Assembly: GCA_037176705.1 (NCBI GenBank)
Contig: CM073889.1
Span: forward strand, 103,061,890 to 103,125,889
Reading direction: 5' to 3'
Length of the DNA: 64,000 nt
DNA from: Molossus alvarezi
Taxonomy: Eukaryota > Chordata > Mammalia > Chiroptera > Molossidae
The position numbers and the translations under genes are program-made. The number at the start of each line of letters is the position of its first letter. Positions within the stretch are counted from its first letter, which is position 1. Shown here in pieces: positions 1 to 9,968 of the stretch. The notes beneath the pieces were generated by a model. It worked only from the letters and a program-made list of their open reading frames with translations, ran no database searches and was not told the DNA's origin.

Positions 1-1332
1 AATTATTCTGTAAATGTTTGGTAGACTTTACCAGTAAAGCCATTTGGTCCTGGACTTTTATTTATTCAGAAGGTTTTGATCACTGATTCAATTTCCTTAC
101 TAATAATTGGTCTGTTTAGATTTTTTATTTCTTCAATATTCAGTCTTGATAGGTTGTATGTTGCTAGGAACTTATCCATTTTTTTTAGGGTGTCCAATTT
201 GTTGGTGTATAATTATATTGTAGTCTTTTATGATCCTTTGTATTTCTTTCTTTTTTTTTTTACCCTCACCCAAGGACATTTTTTCCATTTTTGTTCAGAT
301 AGAGTGGGAGGGATAGAGAGGAAGAAAGAGAGAGAGAGAGAGAGGGAGAGAGAGAGAAACATCGATGTAAAAGGGACATGTCGAGTGGCTGCCTCCTGCA
401 CAACCCAACCAGGGCTGGGGACAAACTGCATGCCCTTATCGGGAACCGAACCCGAGTCTCTCTGGACCACAGGCCAACGCTCTAACCACTGAGCAAAACC
501 AGCCAGGGCAATCCTTTGTATTTCTGTTTTAACATCTCCTTTTTCATATATGATTTTATTTATTTGAGTCCTCTCTTTTTCATGGTGGATCTAGCTAAAG
601 GGTTTTCAATTTGTTTATCTTTTTAAAAAATCATTGAACTTTTTATTGTCTTGTTTAGTCTCTATTTAGTTTATTTTTGCTCTGATCTTTGTATTTCCAT
701 CTATTTACTAACATTGGGCTTCACTTGTTCTTTTTCTAGTTCTTTGAGATATAAAGTTAGACTATTGATTGGAGAGGTTCCTTGTTTCTTGATGTAGGCA
801 TTACTCTCTAAGAATTTTCCTCTTTTGCTGCATCTCATAAATTTCGGTATGCTATATTTCATTTCCATTTGTCTCAAGGCATTTTTTTGCCTTTTGACTT
901 CTTTATTGACCCATTGGTTACTCAGTAACATGTTGTTAATCCTCCACACATATGTGAATTTTTTAGTTTTATTCTTTAAATTGATTTCTGGTTTTATACT
1001 GTTGGGGTTGGGAAAACATGCTCAATATAATTTTAATCTTAAAAATTTTAAGACTTGTTTTGTGGCCTAACATATGATATATCCTGGAAAATGTTTCAAG
1101 TGTGCTTGGAAGAATGTATATTGTGTTGTTTTTGGATGGGATGTTTGGTATATGTCTCTTACATCCATCTAGTTTAATGTGTCATTTAAGACCAATGTTC
1201 CCTTTTGATTTTCTGTCTGAATATTCTATCTTTTGGTTGAAGTAGGTTATTAAAGTCCCCTACTATTATTATAATGCTATCTATTTCTCCTTTTAGGTTT
1301 GTGAATATTTGCTTTATATATTTAGCTGATTC
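1..1332 (-). mobile_element. Old L1 fragment, antisense ORF2, split by a Ves SINE
   Basis: Read on the minus strand, this is decayed L1 ORF2. The left end is the complement of the reverse-transcriptase segment containing the PGPDGF-like motif, and the right part runs back through the linker towards the endonuclease domain. The same segments can be followed in the younger antisense L1 near 21.5-22.4 kb, but this copy is far more diverged and has many stops in all frames. The Ves at 248-510 interrupts it. It is cut by the window start on the left and by unrelated sequence near 1332. Confidence 0.8.
233..525 (-). mobile_element. Ves SINE with 15-bp target duplication
   Basis: Full Ves SINE on the minus strand (body 248-510), flanked by identical 15-bp copies of ATCCTTTGTATTTCT at 233-247 and 511-525. 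The right end is the complement of the tRNA-like head, which carries the Pol III A and B boxes. The left end is the oligo-T complement of the A-rich tail with the TCCTCACCCAAGGACA unit. A GA-rich tract lies in the middle. The perfect duplication shows L1-mediated insertion into the older L1 around it. Confidence 0.93.
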
Positions 1333-1334
1333 CT

Positions 1335-1830
1335 ACATCCCACTTCTTGAACTTGACCCTATAGATATACTACCATAAAAACAAAACAAAACAAAAACCA
1401 CAACAAAAAATGCATATAATTTTTGTGGAATTATCTGTAATAACAAGGTATTATAACAAGGTATTAGGATTAGTAATTATTGTGGAATTATCTGTAATAA
1501 CAAGGTATTAGTATTAGTCTCCTTTCATGACACAAGGACTGGTTGAATTAATTATGGCATATAAACATGACTGAGGACCAAACAGCCTTAAAAAAAGAAT
1601 GAACTATTGTTCCAGGAGCTGATTTAAGTGAATTCTAAGTTAATTTGCTATGTGAACAAAAGCAAGATTATTACTACTTTTTATAAGAAAGAAGAAAAAA
1701 TAAGAGTGCATATTTTTAGGAAGGACATGTTTACCTTAGATAGTATGTGGGAATCAAGAACAAGGGCTAGCAGTGAGCTGAGTTTACTATTTTATGAAGT
1801 TTTGATTTTAAATCATGCAAATGTTTATGT
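1335..1830 (+). mobile_element. Probable old L1 3'-end fragment
   Basis: The sense strand resembles the 3' region of old mammalian L1M elements: a CCTACATCCCACTTCTTGAA-like start, then the segment that usually follows ORF2 and describes a diverged ATGAACTATTGTT... stretch. It is A-rich, has no usable frame, and contains a 57-bp duplication at 1424-1537. Subfamily cannot be given by eye. Confidence 0.45.
1424..1537. repeat. Two-copy 57-bp tandem repeat
   Basis: The word TGTGGAATTATCTGTAATAA starts at 1424 and again at 1481 with the same following bases (CAAGGTATTA). This is a tandem duplication with a 57-bp period and small differences between copies. Confidence 0.7.
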
Positions 1831-2440
1831 ACTTAAAAATGGAGTTACATAAGAAACAAAAAACAAAAAAACAAAAAAAAGTAAGCCCTAAAATTGAACC
1901 AAAGAGTAACTAATAAACCTAAAGTTACATCAAATTGATAACATATCCACTCAGAGAAATGGGTGAATTTAAATATTTTTGAACCCAGTAATGGGACTGA
2001 ACATCATTTGTGGGGTGTTTTCCAAAAACAAATAAAAAAAAGTGTAGAAATCTTAAGATCACTCAGTAGGTTTATTATTAATAGTAATGTTAATGGTTAT
2101 ATATTATTAATGTTAATAGTAGTATTTATAGTAGTAGGCTATATTATTGTAGGATAAAGCAAATAAGTAAGTATTCTATGTTATTATAAATCAAGATTTT
2201 CAGGGTAAAAAGATGTTATAATGATGTTAAAATTATTTTTAGTGATAAATGTAATTAGAAATATAAATACAAACACAGAATTTTTCGAATATGTTTTCCC
2301 TCGCACTCTGCCCACTGAAAAGGCTTGAAAGCAAAAGCACCCGATGGCAATGAGTGAATCAGTAACCAAATCTTACTTCTAACACCATTTCCAACTAAAA
2401 GAGAACAGAGCTTCTTGAAAAATTGACCGATTTCAGGTTG
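1831..2440. other. AT-rich single-copy-looking stretch
   Basis: No gene, RNA or familiar repeat is seen. Contains short A-rich tracts (1855-1880) and TTAATAGTAATG-like simple sequence near 2080-2150. Open frames are short and without any protein character. Confidence 0.5.
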
Positions 2441-2998
2441 TTCTAGTTATCTACTGCTGTGCAATAAATCATCCCAAAACTTAGTGGTTTACAAAATAGC
2501 AGTATCGATATTTCCCATGAATCTGCAATTTGGGCAGGACTCAGCAAGGGCAACTTATCTCTGTTCTCTTAGTGTTGGCCAGGAAAACTCAGGAATCACT
2601 TTAAGGCTCATTCTCATATCTGGCAAGGTATGCTAGGAAGACCGAAACAGTTAGGGGCTATAAGAGCTGGGGGCTAGACTAGCTGGAGCTCCTTGCACAT
2701 TTTTTTTTTTTTTTTTTTTTTTACCTGTATGTGGTCTCTGTACCTTTATAGCTTCAGGATAATTAGACATCTCATATGTCAGGACTCCTAAGGAATATGT
2801 CTCAAAGGAAAAAAAAGAAAAAGCCAGACATAACTTGTCTTCTTCCATGACCCAATCTCAGAAACATCATTTTTGTTTGATTTTATTTGTTAGCAGTGAG
2901 TCATTAAGGCTATCTCATATCCAAGGGGAAGGAAGCTAGAATCCACATTTTGATAAGAGTATGTCAAAGAATTTGTGGATATGTTGTAAAACCAGCAC
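2440..2998 (+). mobile_element. Ancient interspersed repeat, LTR-like, family unsure
   Basis: It begins with a TTATCTACTGCTGTGCAATAA-type sequence followed by CAAAACTTAGTGG. It ends with GTCAAAGAATTTGTGGATAT and AAACCAGCACAC, the two ends of a common mammal-wide repeat about 500 bp long. A 22-base T run (2701-2722) sits in the middle. I recognise the repeat type but not with certainty its name; an ERVL/MaLR-class LTR is possible. Confidence 0.45.
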
Positions 2999-4820
2999 AC
3001 AGATCTATGGGAAAATGCAATGTGAGTTGGGACCTCTGCTGATGCTGAAAACCAAGACAGTGTTCAAAGACTAATGAAAATATACCAATAAGACTCAAGA
3101 GCTAGTGTAAGCATGCTCTTACTGACCAAGTCTGGGACAATTAAAGCATCATGTGAATAACAAGTGTAATTAATTATAACATTTGAATAAATAAAAACCT
3201 CTTAGTCTATAGTGATATTCAAAAACTAAAGGAGGGTTAGCAAATGTTCTTTAAGATGAGTGCTGGTAACACACATAGAAAGAAATGATAGAATTTGAAA
3301 ATCACTGTTTTGGAAACTCCAGGGGAAGACTAGTTCAGGCAAGGGACAAACATGCATGTTAAATCCATTAGGTAAATGTTTATTGGGAGACGGTATTTTC
3401 ACATTGTGTTGAAGAATGAAACCCAGGCGACTTACTTATCACAAAGCAGGGAAGTATATCTTAACTGAGAGATTTGGTCATAGCTATTTTCACCAAGTGG
3501 TCCAATTTGGCATCAGCAATGGTGAGCCACCTTGACCGTCTACAACCCTTTAAGGCAAATGTTATTGTCCCATATAAGGTATCAAACATCTTCTGTTTGA
3601 GATAGTCTTGCTTTCAATGATTAACCCAAATTCAACCATGCCTCTTGTTCTGATGTTGGATTAACAGAAGAAAGAAAGCAGTAGAGAAACAAGTTAAATA
3701 AAATCAAGAAAGAAAATCAAACACATCTGAAATGTGACACACTTGTCATAAATCTTACCCGAATTCTTCAAAAAAAGTCAGTATTAGAAGAAAAAAAGAA
3801 GGTGGGGGCTGTAATCCATCTATTATAAGCGATTAAAGGTCCATAAAAAATAAGTGGATTGTATTAACCTTGATAGGATCTTGGCTCAAGTAACAGATAG
3901 CACAAAAGAGAGGGAGAGAAGGAAAGAAAGAAGGGGAAGAAGGGAAAAATTAATTATCGCAGACATTCTTGGGGACAATGGAGGACATTTGCATATGGGC
4001 TGATTATTAAATTATACATGCCTAAAATTATGTTTGAATAAGATTACATTAGACTGAACAAACTTATAGGGCTAATGAACTGTGTGATTTTCAATTAGAC
4101 TCTGAAATCCATCCTCAAAGAGAAATAACAAAAATGTATGAGCAATACTTGATTATTGAAATAAGTGCAGTAGCCACCAGGGTGACTATTTGGGATGTAG
4201 CCATATATAATTATGTAACTAAAAGTAGTTACACATATAAAATAGCTAGAATAATTTTAAAAATAATTTTATGATATTCATTAGTTACACTATCTACTCA
4301 TAGAGATTAATAAAAAGGGGGATGGAAACTGATGACTGTGCGGATGAGGGGAGGTAATGGGACTCTGGTGCTCTGAAATCATCTTCCCCTCCATTTCCTG
4401 CATTTATTTCCTTATAGAAACGCTGTCCCTGAATTGGATCTGGCCCAATAACAAAGGAAATAAATTCAAAAATGCACAAGATCAAGAGTTGAAATTCAAC
4501 CCAGGTTGTCCATGTTAGTTCTCCGACCACTAGTGTGAGCTCAGACATAGGGCGAAATCTAACTCACTGCTTCTTCGCCTCCTCAGAGTTCAGGAACTGG
4601 ATCTTCTTGAGAGGAACTCAAATTTTGTTTTTGGAAACAATCTTTCTTTTAATAACTATTTATCAATAGTTTTTTTTCTCTATCTGTCTTGCTGTATTTT
4701 CAATTGCCATGTTCGATTGAATTTTTAAATTAAATATGCAGGATTCACGTCTGAATTTGAAATTAGCATTACAGAAAAAGATAATGATAACCAATATCTT
4801 AAACCAATATAAGATTTTGT
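2999..4820. other. Single-copy-looking sequence
   Basis: About 1.8 kb with no recognisable gene or repeat family. A GA-rich tract lies at 3905-3945. The longest open frame (84 codons, minus strand, 4294-4548) has no motif and no promoter-like context, so I treat it as chance. Confidence 0.5.
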
Positions 4821-5075
4821 GCCCTGACCGGTTTTGCTCAGTGGTTAGAGCATTGGCCCGCGGACCAGAAAGTCCTGGGTTCGGTTCCCACTAGGGGCAC
4901 GCGCCTTGGTTGCAGTTCGTCCTCAACCCCAGTTTGGGTCATGTCGGTGGCAACCAGTTGATGTGTCTTTCTCACATCAATGTTTCTCTCTCTCTCTTCC
5001 TCCCTTCCTCTCACTCTATCTGAAGATAAATGCAAAAATGTCCTTGGGTGAGGATTAAATAAATAAATAAATAAA
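4821..5075 (+). mobile_element. Ves SINE, sense
   Basis: The tRNA-like head starts at 4821 (GCCCTGACCGGTTTTGCTCA). An A-box-like GCTCAGTGGTTAGAG and a B-box-like GGGTTCGGTTCCC lie within the first 70 bases. A CT-rich middle and a GATAAATGCAAAAATGTCCT-type 3' unit follow, ending in an (AAAT)n tail. AAGATTTTGT before it and AATATTTTGT after it may be a decayed target duplication. Confidence 0.93.
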
Positions 5076-5085
5076 ATATTTTGTT

Positions 5086-5327
5086 TTTAGTGCAAGAAGA
5101 AGAAAGCCATATAGTCCAGAGAGGGGCAGAATAAAAAACAAAACAAAACAAACAAAAAAAACCTTCATTGGGCCAAGACTTCTGGGTAGAATTCTTTTTC
5201 TGGATGGTGGAATATATATGACCCCAAATCTTGGATAATGGACATGAAGAACACACTTGCAAATTAACTGGTTTAACCCTAGTCCTAGTCCCTGTTCTTA
5301 CCCAACAGTACTTAAGTTTGGAAAAAT
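5086..5327. other. Unassigned sequence between Ves and L1
   Basis: Contains an A/C-rich simple tract (5131-5162) and otherwise nothing recognisable. Confidence 0.4.
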
Positions 5328-5775
5328 ACCCCACTTCCACGTCTCTGAAACTACCCCATTCCTCAGACTGTTATGTTTATTATATTCCACAAATAAGTGA
5401 GATCATATGATACTTGTCTTTCTCTGTTTGGCTTGTTTCACTTAGGATGATACTTTCCAGGTCCCTTCATGTAGTCTCAAAGGATAAGAGATCTTTCTTT
5501 CTTACAGCTGCATAGTACTCCATTGTGTATATGTACCACAGCTTTTTTATCCATTTGCAGAATGACAATCCCCAGAAGAGGGGGGGGTGGGGGAGAGATA
5601 AACCACAGAACTTATATGCATGTATGCATGAACAGTGGACATGGACAACAAAGCTGGGAACAGGGCAGGGAGGGAGAGGGAGGGGGGAATCAGTGGGGGG
5701 AAAAGGAGAAACATCTGTAACAAAAATTAATAAAAAATAAATAAATAAAATAAAATAAATAAATTTAAATTAAAA
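5328..5775 (+). mobile_element. L1 3' end with 5' inversion
   Basis: The right part (5561 onward) is the sense 3'UTR of a bat L1. It has the AAACCACAGAACTTATATGC segment, the ATGGACAACAAAGC segment, the G-rich tract and an A-rich tail. The left part (5328-5560) is the adjacent upstream L1 segment in reverse orientation, including the complement of the ORF2 end. The head-to-head junction is near 5560. This is the structure expected from twin priming during L1 insertion. No clear target duplication is seen. Confidence 0.85.
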
Positions 5776-7744
5776 AAATATATATATAGCTTGGCACCGA
5801 TGTGTTTTGACCTTTTTTCAATATGATTCATTCCCCCTCAGTATTACACATCCCTATAGGCTCCCTGTACTGTTCCAAGGGACTTTTGAGATCTTGATAA
5901 TTTCTCCAACTTCAAACTTGTTGGCAATCTGTCTGAAATTAGTCATAGTCTCTGTCTATTCTGCTGTTGTAGAAGTCCTGGTTGGGGTCAGCATTAGCTA
6001 TCACATATATAGTGCTTCCAGCTTATAAAGCATTTTCCTATATAGCATCTTATCTAATCCTTACATTAAACTTATGGCTCGTGGTCTTGCTATTATCTTT
6101 CCTACTCTATAGATAAGAAGAGAGACACTGTTATCTTCTCTGCTTTTCTACTTCACCAACCATAAAACATTCTATGATCTAAAGAAATTTCCTTCTTGCA
6201 AAGCATCGGGAACAGTGGTTGGCACATAGTACACTCCATAAAATATTATTGTTGATAAATTCATGCTTCTCCAATTGGAGGACACACATCCTGGAAGGGT
6301 GCCCAGGGCACAAAATTTAATGCATATTCTTAGACCATTAATTTCATTTTATGTTAAAGAGTTTCAAGCATTATTTTTATTACAACAAATATGAAGTAGA
6401 ATGAAAAATCTGCATGAATTTAAAGATAAAATTGGACACGTGGAAAGACTTCCAGCCTTGCCGCATGCTAATTTGATGTACATTCCAGACCCTCTGAAGT
6501 GCACAGTCTTGTTACAGTTACTTCAGCAGGAAAATTGGAAAATCCTGTTATGGGTGTTCTTCCCACTTTTCCCAGGCTCTGGGGCTACAGTTACGCAGTA
6601 ATGGAGCGATCTGTCTCAGCCAGCCTTACAAAGTAACTTTCTCTCCCACACAAAATCAAGATTTGTACATTGATAAAGTTCTTGAGAGATGCGATGGAAG
6701 ATTAAAGGATCTCAGGAACTTTTCCTGACCCCGAATACTTACGTATCAGGCCTTCTAAGAGCCTTACATTTTCACCATAATTATAAAATTTCAAAGCAAA
6801 TTTCCAGAGACATTATTCCAGTTTGCTGATTTTACAGATTAGGGTGCTGAGACCTAAGCAGCAAAGTGATTTGCTCAAGGTCACACAGCAATATAAAAAT
6901 AGGACTGAAATGAATTTTAGTTTCTTATCCCTTATTCAGTGCTATTTTCTTTTTCTTTATTTGAGAAAAGCCTATCTCAAGTAAGCAGTTACGCTACCTA
7001 AGAGGGAAAAGTCAAAACACAGGAGCAGAGGCCTAAACTAATGGGCATATTACATTAGATCAGTTTGTGGGAGTAGGGCATGGAACGTGGGTGATGTCCC
7101 AGAAGACAGACTCTGCTCTCCCCTGTCCACCTCCCCGAGCAGCCTGGGGTCTGGGATTGACAGAAGGTAGTACACTAAGGGTCTGGGTATCAGTAACTGA
7201 TGATAAAGGCCAGTAATGCTGAGAAGGAGAGAGGGCCATTCAGAAAGGCAGAGGGAGAAAAAATGAACTCTCTACAACTTTCATAGGGGTGGCAAACCCC
7301 CCTTTTGTCTATGAAGCTCCTCAGTACCTCAAACCCAATTCTTTCCTAGCTTCTTTGCACAACTAAAGCAAACACACTGAGCACTGTTTACCAGAAGCAG
7401 GCAATGATACCCCAAGGAGCAGTTATCCCTGAACTTGTAATGCTGTCATCAGGGAAAATGCTGATGTGAAATTTAAAACTGAGATCAGGGGAGAAAGCAA
7501 CTGGTCCAGGAAAAGAATGAATAGTCATAGCTGTGTTTTGATGTGGGTCCCTTTAAATGTCCCCCAGGAAGGGCAGCATGTCTGGGCATCACCCTGAGAT
7601 CAGTAATTGGAACTGACATCTAAGAATCACAATCTCCAAATCTCCCTAAAGTGATAAAATAGCCCAAGGTGACCATATATTCTGATATTGGTTTCCAACA
7701 ATTTGGACTGAGTTAATAGGCTTTCATAAAAAACCTAATATTAC
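5776..7744. other. Mostly single-copy sequence with MIR-like traces
   Basis: No gene is seen. TTATCTAATCCTTACATTAA near 6045-6070 and GGTTGGCACATAGTACACTC near 6215 look like parts of very old MIR/L2-class repeats. The 66-codon frame at 6401-6601 has no recognisable homology. Confidence 0.45.
6826..6915 (-). mobile_element. MIR SINE fragment
   Basis: TTTGCTCAAGGTCACACAGC at about 6870-6890 is the complement of the conserved MIR core. TTTTACAGATTAGG lies upstream at the usual spacing. MIRs are inactive tRNA-derived SINEs shared by all mammals. Confidence 0.75.
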
Positions 7745-8235
7745 TACTAATAGCAGACATATGCAGTTTACTCTGTGCCAGGCACCATTCCTTTTTTTTT
7801 TTTTTTTATCCTCACCTGAGGACATTTTTCTATTTTTTGTTCAGATGGAGTGGGAGGGAGAGAGAGAGAGAGAGAAACATCGACATGAAAGGGACACAAG
7901 TGGTTGCCACCTAAACGACCCAGCCAGGACCTGGAACAAACTGCAACCGAGGTACATGCCCTTAGCGGGAACCAAACCCGGGTCTCTCTGAACCGCGGGC
8001 CAACGCTCTAACTGCTGAGCCAAACCGGCCAGGGCGCAGGCACCGTTCTTAAACTTTTACTTTCATTTAATTCATTTGATCCTCACCACAAACTTATGAG
8101 ATAGAGGCTGTTATTATTTTCATTATGCAAATAATAATTGAAGCTCAGAGAATATAAATAATTTGCCCAAGGTTTGGTGGCTAGTAAGTAAATGGGACCA
8201 AGATTCCATCTCTAAAGTTTGTGTTCTTAACCTGT
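7745..8235 (-). mobile_element. MIR SINE split by a Ves insertion
   Basis: The left piece (7745-7790) has the GTGCCAGGCACCATTC end. The right piece (8036-8235) has TTCATTTGATCCTCACCACA, TTTGCCCAAGGTTTGGTGGC and a decayed head. Removing the Ves between them rejoins a nearly full-length antisense MIR. Confidence 0.75.
7791..8035 (-). mobile_element. Ves SINE inside a MIR
   Basis: Complete minus-strand Ves: T-rich left end, TATCCTCACCTGAGGACA unit, GA tract, and a head ending CAAACCGGCCAGGGC at 8035. CAGGCACCATTC (left) and CAGGCACCGTTC (right) are a near-perfect target duplication made from the MIR sequence. Confidence 0.93.
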
Positions 8236-8949
8236 AACCCCTTTGCAGGAGACCAGGTACCAGTGAGTTAGTTGAAACTATCCAGTGTGTTATGGAGACA
8301 AGAGGAAAAGCCCCAGATCTGGGCAAAGGAGTCAGGGAATAGTTCCTATGCGAAGGTGCCTAATTAGTCATCTGAATGAAGATCAAGAATTAGCATGACA
8401 ATGGGAGAAGGGGTGGGGTGCTGCAGAGGGTGTAGCAGGTACCATGCATGACCTGCAGAAGAAAGAAACTGGATCATTTTTTGGTCAATGAGTCCTTTTC
8501 AATGTGATTGGAATATGGAATTTAAAAGAACAACGTGAGACTAAAACAGTAAGCAGTGACCAATCCCCAAGGGGCCTTGCGTTGCCCTTAACAGGCTGGT
8601 GTGGGCGGGCATCTGGACAGGGCAAAGAGTCTTTGCAGTCTTCCTTTTAGAATAAATGGTCAATATTAGATGATTTTGCTTTCTTTCATATCTAACATAT
8701 GGAGATGCAATTGTTGACAAATTTGTTCAGCACTGGTAAGCAATTTAGCAGCATACTGGCTTTCTAAACTTCTGTTCTCATTGTAGTGTCGTCTTTAGAA
8801 AAACACTGAAGGGTAAAATCGTGTCCTCTGGCCACACTCTGTTTCTCTTAAAGATGATTTCTGCACTGTCAGGATCAGCGTCTTACAGATCCTGCCTCAG
8901 CCACGAGAGCCCACAAAGTAGCTCTAGAGTTGCAAGGGATTGCTTCTCA
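8236..8949. other. Single-copy-looking sequence
   Basis: No gene or clear repeat is recognised. Confidence 0.45.
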
Positions 8950-9195
8950 AATGTGTAGAGGTGGTTAAGAACATGAATTACAGACACACAGTCTGTGTTC
9001 AGAACTTCTGCACCCCTTCCCAGCTTAGGAAGGTTGGGCAAATGCCTTCGTTTTGCCATCTGTGAATGCGGGCAACGATAGCACCTCCCCTTCAGATTTA
9101 TAGAGATGATGAAGTGGTTCATTACATGTCAAGCACGTTGAACAATCCTGCCACATAAGAAGTACTTAATACACATTAGCTGTTATTGGTATTTG
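8950..9195 (+). mobile_element. MIR SINE, nearly full length
   Basis: Runs from GAGGTGGTTAAGAACATGAA through GGTTGGGCAAATG, a TTTTGCCATCTGTGAATG core and CACCTCCCC, to AAGTACTTAATACACATTAG. These are the sense-strand MIR landmarks in the right order and spacing. Confidence 0.85.
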
Positions 9196-9712
9196 TCATA
9201 GATGGAGGTTGTGGCATGAGAAAATTACTAAGGGAATACAGAGAAAGGAGCAATTTATTGGGGTAGAGAAGTATTTAGGAAAGATATCACATTGGCATTT
9301 TGTTTTTTTTTACTTTTTTTTTGAGAAAAGACAGAGACAACACCATCCTTCCCCTCAGCCCCAACACTACAGAAAATAGTCTTATCTCTGAAGGCATGTT
9401 CATTGCACCTACTTGAAGAGGGTCCTAACCTGTAGCACAGCAGGTCAAGTTGTCTCTGGTACAGAAAGGTTCAGGACATCATTTGTCCTAAATCATGTCC
9501 TAAAAAGTTCATGTGTGCTCTTATTTTAAGAAAATCTCATTTATAAAAATCTTATTTATAAAATGATGTGCCCAAGGTTATTAAAAAATACAACAGACTG
9601 TCCTTGAATATTACTTTAAAAACGTCTTGATTTGTTCTTTCAGTGTCCTGCAAAGACCATAGCCGTGGACTTTGAATTGCTCACCTGCAGTAACACTGAG
9701 CAACTAACTAAC
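9196..9712. other. Single-copy-looking sequence
   Basis: Contains two T runs (about 9300-9322) and nothing else recognised. Confidence 0.4.
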
Positions 9713-9968
9713 ATTATTTTTAATTCTTTTTATTTTAAACATTTTAAAAAATATTTTTAATTGATTTTAGAAAGAGAGGAAAGGAGAAGGAGAGAGGGAC
9801 GGAAACATCAATGAGCGAGAACATTGATCTGCTGCCTCCTGCACACCTCGCACTGGGGATTGCGCCTGAAATCTGGGCCTGTGTCCTGATCGAGAATTAA
9901 ACTGGCGATCTCTTGGTAGATGCTCAACCACTGAGCCACACAGGCCGGGCATATTATTTTTAATTCTT
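9713..9968 (-). mobile_element. Older Ves-type tRNA SINE with 16-bp duplication
   Basis: A minus-strand tRNA-derived SINE (body 9729-9952) flanked by perfect copies of ATTATTTTTAATTCTT at 9713-9728 and 9953-9968. The tail complement is TTTTTAATTGATTTTAGA and lacks the CCTCACCCGAGGACA unit of the main Ves type. The CTGCCTCCTGCACACC block marks a separate, probably older subfamily, shared with 49430-49676. Confidence 0.88.

Noticed and set aside
76..492. 138-codon open frame on the plus strand
   Set aside because: It runs through an antisense L1 remnant and a Ves SINE, including the low-complexity GA tract; no protein character.
7761..8023. Open frames over the Ves at 7.8-8.0 kb and the similar frames over other Ves copies
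   Set aside because: The same MAQRLERRPAVQRDPGSVPA-like peptide recurs at every young Ves, so it is the SINE head translated, not a gene family.
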